From Centroberyx gerrardi (lineage: Eukaryota > Chordata > Actinopteri > Beryciformes > Berycidae), in contig NC_135997.1 in the NCBI RefSeq assembly GCF_048128805.1, forward strand, positions 12,131,116 through 12,195,115: a stretch of DNA of 64,000 bases. The letters run 5' to 3'. The first letter of the stretch is position 1. Each line of letters starts with the position of its first letter. Of this stretch, positions 48,346 through 61,864 are shown piece after piece. Both the position numbers and the translations under genes were made by a program. The notes beneath the pieces are model-generated. The model was not told the DNA's origin, did not search any database, and was given only the letters and a program-made list of their open reading frames with translations.

Positions 48346-49267
48346 TATACAGGGGGTGGACAAAACAATGGAAACACCTAACAAATAAAGAACAGGGAGA
48401 CATTTTGCCTTCAGGTATGGTGTGGTGCAACTCTCTTGTTATGTAAGTCCCTTTTGATAAGCTTCGACTTGCGACCCTTGTTCCCCTTTGCCTGCCATAT
48501 GTTGTCAGCATTTTTCCCCTTTCCATGCTGAAGTTGCACTCGGCACAGTTTTAATGTAAAAACACACCCATCTTATCTGTCTAAATCACAAATTGGGGCT
48601 GCAATACAGATGAGCATCCCATGCCTACTAATTGAAACCCCATAGATTTGCCTTATTTGCCCAAATTAATTTCAGGTGTCAGGTACGGTCACTGGAGGGA
48701 AAGTTCAGGAAGTGATGAATTGAAACCTAGGAGTGAAATACAAAACTTTCTCCTAAACAGCAGTGAGTAAGGGCTCCATTGAGAGAAAGCTGGACTCACC
48801 AATGATGGTTGAACCTTCTGCGAAAAGACTGTTCTTTTCACCATCTGCATCCACAGCAGCCACTAAGAGGAAATTTCGATCAGAGGAGTGCACAGTTTAC
48901 TGATCTCACATTACATGATTTCTGGGTAATGAAGTCTTTCAAACTGTCAACAATTCAAACTGTTATCTCCCGCTGCCACTTGCCACTAAAGTGCAAACTT
49001 GCATTGTACACAGATTGTACATCATTTTTCAGTTTTTGTGATAAGTGCACCTGCGATTTGGGCACCGACAATTTGGCCTCTTTGGAACTCTTACTTGCCT
49101 CATGTTGCATTTAAAACTTACATGTAAAAATAGTGATGGTTACATTCTGCTAAATGGCATTCAATGTAAGATGACTTGCCTGTGTACCTGCCTTTGTAAT
49201 TGTGAGGTAGTTACTTCAAGTCCTTTTTTCATGATGTGTTTCCATTATTTTGTCCACTCCCTGCATA
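48346..49267. mobile_element. TA-flanked MITE, about 0.9 kb
   Basis: The left end TATACAGGGGGTGGACAAAA and the right end, complement of TATGCAGGGAGTGGACAAAA, are inverted repeats that continue through AATGGAAACAC. The TA at each end suggests a Tc1/mariner-type target. The interior has no transposase and short frames show no domain. Confidence 0.75.
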
Positions 49268-51206
49268 ATAAAAGGATACCAGATAAAGGCAAAAGAGAAG
49301 GATTCATTTCACAACACCAACAATATGAGTGACACATCTGAACGTTAATGGCCTGAACAATCAGAATCCTAATAGAGCTCAGGAAAGATTAGCCTGGTTA
49401 GCTATCGTCTCCGACACTCATGTCTGTCTTGTGCTCCATATCTCTCCTTCTCGTCTCCTTTTCTCTTTCTACGCATGGTGTCTACTGTTCTTGTTCTAAT
49501 TCTTCCTCTAATTTCCCCTCCTCCTCTCTCCTCATTGTCAATAGCTAGGGTTTTAATGATTACATCTGGCGGTGCCACAAATTAATTCCTGCCTCTCTGG
49601 CAAAAAGCTGTTCCCCACCTGATTATGCAAAGCAGGCCTACATTCTCTCCCTTTGAAGTGGAGGAAAAGCTGCTTAGAGATTCTCCCCTTGAGGAAACAC
49701 AGCAATACGGGGAACATCAACAACCAGAGTTCACACAGGGGTCAACGACATGGTTACCCCAGCCGTGCTTCAACTCCACGTCTCTTTACTTTAAGTTGTG
49801 TTGATGTTGTGGTACGATGATGTATTCATACCAGACAGCGGGGCTACTTTTCTGCGGAGAGGCATGCAGAAGTGGAGGGAAAGTAGGACAGCCAATAAAA
49901 ATAGCCATATCTGAATGCACCCAATAATCCTTGTGTCTATGGCCAAGTAGAGTAGTTGGATGAAACAGGTGCAAAGCCCTTGTAGCTTCCTTATTCCAGT
50001 GATCATATTCTTGACAGTATCACAGAGCCAACAGCCGTATAACCTCAGGAGTTTAAATAAGGCTTTCATATATTACTTGGGAGCAGGTTACTCAGAGAGC
50101 CCTTTGTGTTCCAACAGCTAAAAATACATGAATTCTTGTTTGGTATCGAATACAATTTTTACATTTAAAGCACCTTCTGCTTCTGCTCTGTACGTTTCTT
50201 CTTCTTCTGCTTCTGTTCTGTGCATTTAGATGTTGGAATATTAAGTTATTTAATGGAAAGCTGAATTATTGTGATGAAATAATATCTACTTTTCTACTCA
50301 AGCATAACGAGAAAAAGAAGTCTACCACGGTAATGAGCCAGCAGAAGAGATGCTATTGCCTTTTCAATCACGCTGGAGAGAGGTATGATGAAAGATGTGA
50401 CATTACATTTAATGAGACCTGAACCATGAGTTTCTCCTGAGCAGGACAATGGAAGCAGAGAATAACAGGAGGGAAAAGATGGATAGATCCTACAGACAGG
50501 AGGGGCTAAGGTGTGAGTCAATTATGATATCATTATCCCTCTCACATTTCCCAGTAAACTCTGCAATGTTATTGAACCCATCTCAGACAGAAAACCTGGA
50601 GCTGTCTGCTGTTGATGCCAGTTGAGTACGTGATGTCTGAAGACTCATTTCAGAGGGTGAGATGGCAAACTTACATTTAAAACAAAAAATAGGCCACAAC
50701 ACATTTCAATTGTGGACGTTCAGGTAGGACCATTTGAAATGTTCAGTGATGACTTATGGCAACATGTAATCACAATTTACTGAAAACAGCCTGATTTACA
50801 TATGAAATGATTTCAACTAGACAAATTGAAAATGAAAATTTCAAAGTTGTGAAGCAATGTGTGTGGCATCAAGACACTATTCAGAGGTAACAGATGTTTT
50901 TGTGCGGTTCGTAATTAATATTTACTTACATGCCCTGACCTTGTTAAGCTCAAAAGACGGAGGTTCTGAATGTCAGCTGCTATGATTCCAGATTCTACAC
51001 TCTCTTAATGCCATCTCTCTCACCCTGCAACTACTGGCCAAAAATATGGTTAGAAACCAGTTTTCTAACAAAATTCAGACTGTAAGCAGTCAGTCCTGTG
51101 TGAATGAACTCAGCCATGACTTGAAAGTGAAAGCAACACAAAACTTTACAACAAAAATGACAATGTTACAAAGTCATAAATGCTTATTTCCACAAAAACA
51201 CAGGTA
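49268..51206. other. Intergenic, downstream of nsun3
   Basis: No supported gene or clear repeat; some CT-rich stretches (49430-49530). Confidence 0.45.
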
Positions 51207-51420
51207 AGAGATAAGATAAGATAAGATATACTTTTATTGTCCCTGTGGGGAAATGTATCTTGGACTCTGTGTTGCTGTGTCACTTGTTAAAAAACACCAG
51301 TTCCATACAGAGCATCCTTCACATCATACATACAATCATGCATACATACATCGTCATACAAAAAAACACACAAAAAAAACAGAACAAAGAACAAGGTTTC
51401 AAAGGATGTGCAAAGGAGAT
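51207..51420 (-). repeat. Retroelement 3' end with (TATCT) tail
   Basis: On the minus strand, sequence with GGGGACAATAAAAG is followed by TATCTTATCTTATCTTATCT. This resembles the 3' end of a common fish retroelement whose other copies read GATAAGATAAGATAAT then CTTTATT. The upstream extent is uncertain. It contains an AATAAA at 51238-51233. Confidence 0.55.
51233..51238 (-). terminator. nsun3: Candidate nsun3 polyadenylation signal
   Basis: AATAAA on the minus strand, about 240 bases after the nsun3 stop codon and the first such hexamer I see downstream. It lies inside the retroelement tail. Confidence 0.4.
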
Positions 51421-51474
51421 GTGTATGCTTAACCGTTTCCTTGCATGTGTCTCTCCTGCACAGCAGAATAGACA

Positions 51475-51787
51475 CTACTTCTTCCTTCTAATCCGACACA
51501 AGAACATGGGTCCCCAGGTCCTTCCTGGCTGGGGAACCACTAGAATGCCGTGTTTGTGGCGGGGAGAGGACACAGTGTCACCCTGTGAGTGTCTATGAGC
51601 TGGGTGAGCGGGGCTAAATGTGAAGTGGTTTGAGAAGGGAATGACAAGCTCCTCCCACAGATCTTCAGGCTCAGCCTCGGGGCAGCTGTTCAGCACCGCC
51701 TCAACCACAGCATGGTTCTCTGAGCTGGACAATGTGCAGGTTGAGTAGACCACAACGCCTCCTGGACGCACCGAGGACAGTGCAGAC
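51475..51787 (-). CDS. nsun3: nsun3 exon 6 (last)
   Basis: 313 bases with stop TAG. Encodes RPGGVVVYSTCTLSSSEN with catalytic Cys381, and ends TWGPMFLCRIRRKK. Confidence 0.93.
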
Positions 51788-54700
51788 CTACAACACACAC
51801 ACATACTTCAAAATTCATCATTTGGACCAAACAATTCCATTATTCAGTTAGGATTCCCAGTGATTTAGTGGACACTCATGAATGTATCACATATCCTGGG
51901 CAGCCACGTGCAGGGGACTGGGCGGATACCACAGGGGTGATGAATGGTAGATTCTCGTTGAGGGAGTAGCTTTAGTTTGGGGAAAGGACTTACCTAAGCA
52001 GCTGAGCCTGGAGGCCAGGCAGCCTGGCTCTCTCCTTCAATCTCTGGTCCCCCTGCTGGCCATTGGAAGAATACAGCCAGCTCCTGTCGTTAGAACATGG
52101 AGCGTCTACTAAAACCTGTGATGAAGAGAGGAGGGATGAGAAAAGTGAGTAATGAGTAATGGCAGAGTGAGAGAGGACAGGAGTGGGATGGCAATGAGGG
52201 ACAACAAAGGGGGTCAGAGAGGACGAGCAGAAGTGAAGGAGTAAGAAGAGGTGAAGCTTAAATTCATATTTAAGGTGAAAACGACTACAGACTGATGCTG
52301 GAGGTCTATAAAACAATCTAATTACACAAATCCCAGCACACTTTACATTTTACCACAGTGCTATTGCCACAGCACCATGGTCATCAAGAGGCAAAGTCAG
52401 GTGAGTCAAGGTGAGACAATTTACTCCTCTATACCTGCGCACTATCAAACTTCATCATTATTCAAATTTCTACAAATCATGTCTGTTCCTTATTAAGCAG
52501 TATCTACTTACTAAAAGGAAGTAAACGTTGTATTATTGTTAAATTATAACTTTAACTCTGAATCTTCACAACTTAGCTGAGGGTTTTCACACAACTCTGT
52601 CCTCTTGGCATATTTAGAGAGAACTACATATCATTGTGCACCGTGGGACTGTGCAGAATCTGTACTTTTTTGTCCCCCTCCATTGCTGATCGTCTTTCAG
52701 GCTCTGTTCATACTGTAGTATATTTTCCTCTCAACCTTTCTTCACTTCAATCTTTTCTGTACTCCTTTACCTCAACATTTTTGTTCTAATATCTATCACT
52801 TCTAGTCCTCCATTCCTTCCTATCCGTTTGCCATCTGCTCCTCTCTTGAACAAACATCCTTTTCTTCTCTGCTGGGCTTATTAGCCACTGTTCAACAGAT
52901 TGCTGTTCTTATTCATCGTTGCAACGCCTCCATTTGTTGGACATTAACGTGAAACGCAATTGCATGTTGTCAAAATGTATATGACAGCATTTCTCTCCCC
53001 ACCTTATCATACTTCCCCGCTTCACTCCGCCCAAAAGACCGGCCATCCTGTGAAGATACGATCACTCTGCTGCTTAGTGAGTGAGGGAGAAAAGATTCCA
53101 GGGTTTTGGCCAGCCAATCCCGTCTGTGAGGATCTGGCTCATTACAGCAGAGCAATGCTGCAACATAGAACAAGTCAGCAACATTTATCACCGCCATTCA
53201 ACATAGATGGGCTATTCATGACTGACAAAGACATTGCTAAATGAGATCATGAATGGCAAACTAGAGGAAGTAATGATTTAAGGTAATTTCCATCTAATCG
53301 AAAGTGTATGTTTATATTCAAAACTTAAAAAGCTGACATTTAAACTTTACTTTTGAGTATCAAAAATACCAAAATCCATTATTTGCCATTTTATTTCAAA
53401 GTTTGAGCTTAAAATATACACTCAAACTGTATAACTAGTTTAATTAGCTTTTATCTCACAACTCCCTTGCTCTACAATAATTGTACTGAACCCACAGCAG
53501 CATACCTCAGCCTGTCCCTTTGCACAAAAAAGTAAAGTTTAAAAAGTTTTACCTGGGGTGGCAGTCTGCATTATGGCTAAGGCTTTTCCCCCGGGGGCAG
53601 AGCAAAGATCCAGAACTTTTTCCCCATTTCTGACTTGCAAAGCCAGCACTGGAAGCAGGGAGGCTGCATTCAGGAGGTAGTACTGTTTGAGCTGGCCGGG
53701 CCAGTGGGCCTGGGAGGGGAAACGCAACGCAGACGGGTGGATGTAACATTGTAGCAAGGGACGGGGCAGGCTGGATGAAGACTGAGGCTCTGACTGAGGG
53801 TGCTGACTCAGCGAATGAGAGGTGCGGTCAAGCTGGAGATGGGAGTCATCAGAGGTAGGTGGACACGTGGAGACGGAGTGAGGTAGAAACAGCGAGGCTT
53901 TTTCTACTTGCTGCTTGGAAGGGGAGACCATTGAGGAGGCATCAAGAAGCAACGTGGAGGCGCCGGTTTGCTGTAGGACACTGGAGAAGCCCTGTGATTG
54001 GAGGATATGTTTGATGTTTGTCAGGGTGGCAAAGCGGTTCAGCATGACCCCATACTGCCAGGAGGGAGGGTCCAGGAGCACGGCTCTGCAGAGGAGACAC
54101 GACCCAATGAAGGAAGGGCAGAAACACTGTGTCGTGTGTGTGTGTGTGTGTGTATAAGTTGCAATAATTTTTGGAGACAATGTTTACCTTGCAGATGTCC
54201 ATAGGTTTCCAAGTTCATGACTGTATTGCTGGTCGAAACAGTCCAGTATTGGTTGACATGCAGATCTCTCTCTCTTACGCCTTTTTGTTACCTGTTGCAA
54301 TAATGAGGCAGGTGAATAGGCCATGTTGTGGCAAACGGCAAACAAAACTTTAGCAATAAAATTGGAAATGTACCGAAAAAACTACTTGACTTGTTGCACT
54401 AAATCTGTCTCCACCTATTGGGACATAAATGAGTAAAAACTGTTTTGCTCTTTTGCTGTACTGCTGCCACATACAACTGCAGCTGAATTAGTTAACATTA
54501 GGCTAAGTCTGTTAAAGGCCAATATTTGTACCACATCAGAAACAGACAAACAGCTAATGATGTAGCAGTTAATTTAGCATACAATTGCCTGGAACGAGAC
54601 CAATGTCAAGATGCATAGGCCCTTACTGCTACTACACAGCTATTATAGGAAGGTCTGCTTCCCTTATCCAATAGCTGAAAAACTGATGGTTTGCACTGCC

Positions 54701-55618
54701 CCTAGTGGGCAGTAGGTGTAAACCTGTTAAAAATGACTGGAAGTAGCCTACACTGAGTTACAGGGGTAAAATGCCCAGTGTATATGGACACAATAACACA
54801 TTGACAACGCGGATCAATTATAAAACACACTCGCACAGCGTTACTGAGCTGTAGGCTATATTATCCATGTTCTTATCCATTACTCTTATCCATCTAACAG
54901 TAGCTCAAGTCATTCATAATTTTCTGCGCACCTGACCTATGCTTACTGCGTCATCTAGAGGGCAAAAATATTCACCTTATAACTATCTTTGGTTCAATTT
55001 TTATGAATGTATTTGAGTTCTGAGATTAATCTAAAACTTCTGAGAATAAAGTTATAAGTCTGAGTTTAAAGTCAGAATTCTGAGATTAAAGACTGAATTT
55101 ATTCTCAGAGTTATGCCTCTAAACTTAGAATTCTGAGAAAAAAAGTCAGAAGTCTGAGTTTAAACGCAGAACACTCAAACACATTTTTCATGTGGCCCTA
55201 ATCCTCTTCCGTAAACCACTCGGAGGAAGCTCGGAGGAAGTGTGTTCAAAGGTGGAGGTGTGTGTCATATGATATGTGTCAAACTCAAGCATCAGTGGTA
55301 CCAGTTCTAGTTGGAGGGGAGCTGTACCAGAGGTGATGCTCCTCTAGGACAAAAAACAGCCGACTACTACCACAACTAGACAAGCAGACGAGTACACGCA
55401 ATGCTACCAGTTAACATAAAATCCTATTCTCAATAGTTTACCTGGTTCCTCGGTGCTCCTTTTCGCTTAGTCGACTGCTGTAACACAAAGTCGGGACCCG
55501 TGTGACAGTTAAACGAACACACCCACCATAGACCTCTCGGCGTTAGATTTTTGGTTTTACAGCAAATTATCCTCCGCTTAGTATGAAGCGACTGTATCGA
55601 AAGCAAGTGTTTCAACAT
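51475..55618 (-). CDS. nsun3: Mitochondrial tRNA(Met) cytosine-5 methyltransferase NSUN3
   Basis: Six exons: 55618-55442, 54291-54188, 54085-53553, 53157-53003, 52115-51994, 51787-51475; 467 residues. NSUN3 methylates cytosine 34 of mitochondrial tRNA-Met, the first step to 5-formylcytosine needed for AUA decoding. Visible: a basic N-terminus (MLKHLLSIQSLHTKRR) fitting a mitochondrial import signal; WQYGVMLNRF; KQYYLLNAASLLPVLAL; SAM-binding motif VLDLCSAPGGKA at 251-262; VLVDAPCSNDRSW with Cys330; YSTCTLS with catalytic Cys381; GRTWGPMF near the end. All splice junctions are GT/AG and in frame. It is longer than human NSUN3 (about 340 residues, from memory) because of a Ser-rich insert in exon 3 and a longer N-terminus. 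The frame is also open upstream to an ATG at 55798; I chose 55618 for its import-signal character. Confidence 0.93.
51994..52115 (-). CDS. nsun3: nsun3 exon 5
   Basis: 122 bases, residues 324-363. Carries VLVDAPCSNDRSW, the motif IV cysteine region that releases product in RNA m5C methyltransferases. Confidence 0.93.
53003..53157 (-). CDS. nsun3: nsun3 exon 4
   Basis: 155 bases, residues 272-323. Encodes CCNEPDPHRRDWLAKTLESF, where the NE pair and the following helix match the methyltransferase core. Donor GTGGGG. Confidence 0.92.
53553..54085 (-). CDS. nsun3: nsun3 exon 3
   Basis: 533 bases, residues 95-271. Begins AVLLDPPSWQYG and ends with the SAM-binding loop DLCSAPGGKA. The middle holds a Ser/Gln/Pro-rich stretch of roughly 60 residues with no counterpart in the human protein as I recall it. 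Confidence 0.92.
54188..54291 (-). CDS. nsun3: nsun3 exon 2
   Basis: 104 bases after acceptor TTGCAACAG. Encodes ILDCFDQQYSHELGNLW, the N-terminal helix region conserved in NSUN3 (human equivalent VLDHFEKQYSKELGDAW). Its last codon AG joins A of exon 3 to give Arg. Confidence 0.85.
55000..55212. mobile_element. Diverged copy of the TCAGAATTCTGA MITE
   Basis: Contains several TCAGAATTCTGAG-like units and ends CATGTGGCCCTAATCCTCTTCCGTA, the same end as the element at 60349-60649. Its left end is degraded. Confidence 0.75.
55442..55618 (-). CDS. nsun3: nsun3 exon 1 (coding part)
   Basis: 59 codons, phase 0 at the donor GTAAAC. Rich in Arg and Lys with no acidic residue in the first 30. The upstream ATG at 55798 would add 60 residues in frame. 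Confidence 0.75.
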
Positions 55619-55798
55619 CCGCTTGCTTATTTCAAACCCTTGGTAAGATGTACGAACATCTTTTTGTCGTAGAGTAAGTAGATACTCTACTACTACTGTA
55701 GTAAGGCAAAACACCGGGGTTGTGTATGTACGTTGCTCAAATCCGTCCCCCCTCAACTCGGACTGTGCTCGATTAGTTCCCACTCTTGACACTGCCAA

Positions 55799-56361
55799 AA
55801 TGACAAAGCTTACAAATATAATCGAAAATAATAACGTTACATGTTATCCACATTATTCCCCATTTCTTTGTAGCTACTTCAATGTTGGGATATTATCAAG
55901 TTCAGTGGGGATAAAAGTACATCCTGCCTTTATCTTGTTCAAACCATTCTAGTCTGTTTACAAAAGAGCTGCTCATTGGACATTGGAGTAAAGAATACAA
56001 TAATTATTGGAAAAAGGAATAAAAGTCATACTTTTGTGTTGGGATATTATGACACAGCAGAATTTGTGGCAAATGTGTAGGTAAGTTTGTCAAAAACACT
56101 GTCACAGATGAGTGTGACCAATAAGAACAACTGTCAACTGTGGGACTATCAAGGTGCTGTCAAAATCCAAGCAATCATTGGGGTTTGATTGGTGTGTGTG
56201 TGTGTGTGTGTGTGTGTCCTGCTATTCACAGTAGAAACACACTGCCACTTAACATAACTGCCGCTGAATTTAAAATAATTAAAATATTGAAATAATCAAA
56301 ATCATAAAAATGTTGCCCCACAAATGCACACAAACACATTTTAATAATGACTTAAATGTAT
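55799..56361. other. Intergenic between nsun3 and atp5mc3
   Basis: Contains the presumed nsun3 promoter (no TATA box seen near 55800) and a (GT) tract at 56193-56217. Confidence 0.4.
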
Positions 56362-56367
56362 TTTATT
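56362..56367 (-). terminator. atp5mc3: Candidate atp5mc3 polyadenylation signal
   Basis: AATAAA on the minus strand, about 275 bases after the stop codon. Confidence 0.5.
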
Positions 56368-56640
56368 TCTGTTATTGGTTGCATGTTCTCTTTTGTTAAC
56401 AAAAACATTTGAAGAAGAAATATACAATGCCATGACAAAACCCATCATTAAAAACATAATGACTTTGGTTTGCCTGTGTGTCATACAGTCACATCAGTGG
56501 GTTCACAATCATCTAAGAAACACCCATGAAGAAGAATCGGCAACATGATAAGCTAAATCATCCTGCCATTCATGGGAATATGAAACTGCTAATTGTGGTT
56601 AACATGGTGAGGTACCGCTTTACAGCAAATGCCAAACTGG

Positions 56641-58667
<2,027 letters not shown>

Positions 58668-58730
58668 TGTGATGGGATGTGTTGGTTAGGTCAACCAAGG
58701 GAGCTGGCAGTGACTCAGTGTCTGTTTGCA

Positions 58731-58999
58731 GAAAGCAACAAATAAAGCAGAAGATACAACTTCGGTTAGTTAACTGTCACTGCTGTTGCTAACTAGCTGT
58801 GTGAAGTGAGCGCGCACAGTAAGGTCAAGATCAGCTGCACACAGAATTAGCTAGAGTGGCTAAAACCAAGTAACTGGCAAATTACAAGTGCTGAGCAGCG
58901 CTATTAATTAAGCTACACGGTTACACTGTCAGACAAACACGAGACATGCAGATATTTTACGCAAAAGATTAGTTGAGATTGAAGAGGTTTGCTCCTACC
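58731..58999 (-). other. atp5mc3: Likely atp5mc3 5' UTR intron
   Basis: On the minus strand, a donor-like CCG/GTAGGAG at 58998 and an acceptor-like TTGCTTTCTGCAAACAG at 58732 would place a short untranslated first exon near 59000-59030. Inferred from splice signals only. Confidence 0.4.
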
Positions 59000-59032
59000 G
59001 GTTTGTAGTAGAGGTCGAACAACCGAGAGGAA

Positions 59033-59044
59033 TGCGCATGCGCT
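59033..59044 (-). promoter_or_regulatory. atp5mc3: NRF-1-type promoter site of atp5mc3
   Basis: TGCGCATGCGCT matches the palindromic NRF-1 consensus (YGCGCAYGCGCR) except at the last base. NRF-1 drives many nuclear genes for respiratory-chain proteins. An ETS/GABP-like CCGGAA on the minus strand lies about 30 bases further upstream (near 59070). Confidence 0.65.
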
Positions 59045-59099
59045 ATACCACGCTTAAAGGGACGAGTTCCGGTTTCCAGCAGTCTGTGGGGGGAGTCTG

Positions 59100-60089
59100 G
59101 GGGAATCAAACAACTATGGGCACAGTATGGTACAGTAGTTAAAACACGTTTGGGACCCTTAAAATATAATGTCTCGTCACGATATTCACATTCTAATGCA
59201 ATATTTACATGCGTATTATAATTTCTAAAAACTTGTAACTTATAACTGAATTAATGTTTAAGCAAGTTCAAATTGATTTTCTGTGTAGGCCTAGGTTATA
59301 TGTCAACACAGATGCAACTCCTCCATATTGCCTATGTCTATATTGCATTAGAGGACAGAATTTTATCCGTCAACTTTGACTGTAATTTAGCACACAAGTG
59401 GAGTATAACTTTTAAATAGAATAAATACGCTTCGGATGTAGCCAAAAACAACACTGGTGAAAGACAAGAGCACCAGTTAGTGCCCAATTATGGAAACCCA
59501 TTTCATGAGATAGGAGCTCATCATGACTAAATCATAATACGAAAGCTGCAGAGGTAGAATTGGAAAGTCATAGTCCACAGCTCCTGGTATAATTCACTTT
59601 ACATTTATATTAATGTTTTCCGATGGAGTGTGTCATTTCCAGCCACAAAGGTCAGCCATCCATTTAGTCCTTAACTGTTAGTACAATGCAGTTTCTGAAT
59701 GGCTGAACAGACTTTTTCAAGTCACATGGGTCAGCTGTCCCATCGCTGATGATTGATGACCCTAATCCTAGAATAGGCTATACTTTTTAACTGCTGAGCA
59801 GGCCATCCCAGGTCTGTAAGGTCAGCCATCCCATTCAGCTATTGTTGTTGAGTTAGGAAATTATCGGTTGCAATAAGTGTATGTGCATGGTAGTGTAAGT
59901 GTAATGAAGGTGAGTATAGGTCAGTGCTGTGAAGGGGTACAGTAGGAGGTGACACCAGGACGGACACCAAGATTTACTGTTGACCAACTCTCATAATGCC
60001 CTGAACTCATTGAATTCAGCACAAAATGGCTCATACAGAATCATTAATTATGGGACAGTTTTTTCCCCCAGGGCTTTTTACAATACATA

Positions 60090-60132
<43 letters not shown>

Positions 60133-60340
60133 AAAAGCAGTGAGTCTAGGATTCTTCAGCTGTAATATAACACATGAAGCCACAAGGGGGCAGGAACACA
60201 CCATAGTCTTAAATTCATTGTAGGATTTATTTCAGCTCCAAAGGCTCAACCACACACAGCACAGATCAGCGCCGTCCTCTGCAATTATACATTATATGCA
60301 AGAGCAAAATGAAATAAATATGCTGCAAGAGTTAAGAAAA
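59100..60340. other. Intergenic between atp5mc3 and rrad, left part
   Basis: No gene. A (CA) tract lies at 60092-60130. Confidence 0.45.
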
Positions 60341-60348
60341 GGCATGCA

Positions 60349-60649
60349 TACGGAAGAGGATTAGGGCCACATGTGAAAAATGTATTTGAGTTCTGAATTT
60401 AAAGTCAGAATTCTGAGTTTAAAGTCTTAAAGTCAGAATTCTGAGACTTTAAAGTCAGAATTCTGAGAATAAAGTCAGAATACTGACTTAAAGTCAGAAT
60501 TCTGAGATTAAAGTCAGAATTCTGAGGAAAAAATTCAGAATTCTGAGTTTAATGTCAGAACTCAAAATTCTGACTTTATTCTCAGAATTCTGACTTTAAA
60601 CTCAGAACTCAAATAAATGTTTCACATGTGGCCCTAATCCTCTTCCGTA
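60349..60649. mobile_element. MITE built of TCAGAATTCTGA units
   Basis: Terminal inverted repeats of at least 29 bases begin TACGGAAGAGGATTAGGGCC and enclose the ACATGTG motif. The 6-bp direct repeat CATGCA directly flanks both ends (60343-60348 and 60650-60655). The interior is an array of AAAGTCAGAATTCTGAG units, inverted in the right third. Confidence 0.85.
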
Positions 60650-61529
60650 CATGCAAAAGTAAAGTAGGCTATAGAAAACAGAAAACAGAAAAAACATTCA
60701 GCGACTGTAGGCTATTTAGCCTATACGAATTGTGGCTCCAAAACGCAAGTAGCCTATGAAATGACTAAGTCTAAACGCGATTTGCCTGTAGTTTGTTCCA
60801 TAAGGTTTATAAACCGAAATTGTGCATAATTCAATCGAGGCATTAACTAGTTCAGCAAACTCAGTGAGTAGCTTAGGCTGTTGCTTAGGCACTATCAGTT
60901 GGTCCAAAATAGTTGCAATGAGATATGATTTCCGTTATGTGGATAAACAGATGCCGATGTTGCTCTTGTCTTGCAAACCGCAAGGGACAGGCTGGGTGAG
61001 GTGGGGATGGATGCTGAACTGTCTGGAGCAGTTTCAATGACAGAGCTGCAGTAGCCTATAGGCCTTGATCATCTTCTTCTCATTCTTAAAGTCCCTATAG
61101 TCCCTATAATACATAGGGGACAAAAACACCTTAAAGTACAATAAGGAACCTTTAAACTTACTATTGAGTACCACAGACGCTCTATGAGGATCGAGTAGGA
61201 ATATGCAATTATAGCAATATTGTAGCGATATTTCGTTAAGGTTGACCCAGATGGGGCTAGGCTATTTATAATGTGAAATTTTCTCTCTAGGAATTCCACC
61301 GCTTATTCCTCAGTGGTGGATGGGGGCGTCTCCCCTCATATCAAATTGAATTGCCTCTGAACCAAATGATTTAGCGGTAAATGAAAAGGTGGGTAAACTA
61401 TAACCTTCATTTGATAATCACCATAAGGCGCAAAATAATAATTAAAAAAAAAAAAAAAAAAGCAATTCGATTTTCATAGAAGCATTCATTTATGCTTAAA
61501 AGATCCTCATATCCTACAATGCATGGACA
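60650..61529. other. Intergenic upstream of rrad
   Basis: No gene. An A run lies at 61443-61460. Confidence 0.45.
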
Positions 61530-61660
61530 CTACTTAAGCCTACTATGATGTCTGTGAATTTATATTTAAGATTAATATATCTCTCCAAAAAGCCCGGGAA
61601 CACTGAGTTCAGGTGGGTTTTCCCTGCTCCACATCCCTGGCTGCGCCCTCAGAAATAAGT
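61530..61660. repeat. Short dispersed repeat, copy 2 of 3
   Basis: GAGTTCAGGTGGGTTTTCCC then CTCCACATCCCTG, preceded by AGCCTACTATGA as in copy 3. About 175 bases upstream of the rrad TATA-like box. Confidence 0.55.
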
Positions 61661-61812
61661 TTCATTTGGCATTGCGGAAGGGAGATTCCTCAGCCCTTCC
61701 AGTCACCCCTCCCTCCCCCTCCTTCTCCTCCTCCTCTCTCTCTCTGTATGATGTTACCGTTACGCACCACTATAATAAGCGGAGACGTGATTCTCCGGGG
61801 CGAATCCCTCAC

Positions 61813-61840
61813 GACGTCACTCCCAGTCCAGCATAAATAG
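61813..61840 (+). promoter_or_regulatory. rrad: rrad core promoter: CRE-like site and TATA-like box
   Basis: GACGTCA at 61813-61819 is a near-perfect cAMP response element, and CATAAATAG at 61832-61840 is a TATA-like box. Transcription would start near 61865, just ahead of a spliced 5' leader. Confidence 0.55.
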
Positions 61841-61864
61841 GCTGATCAGCACCATTCAGCAGAC

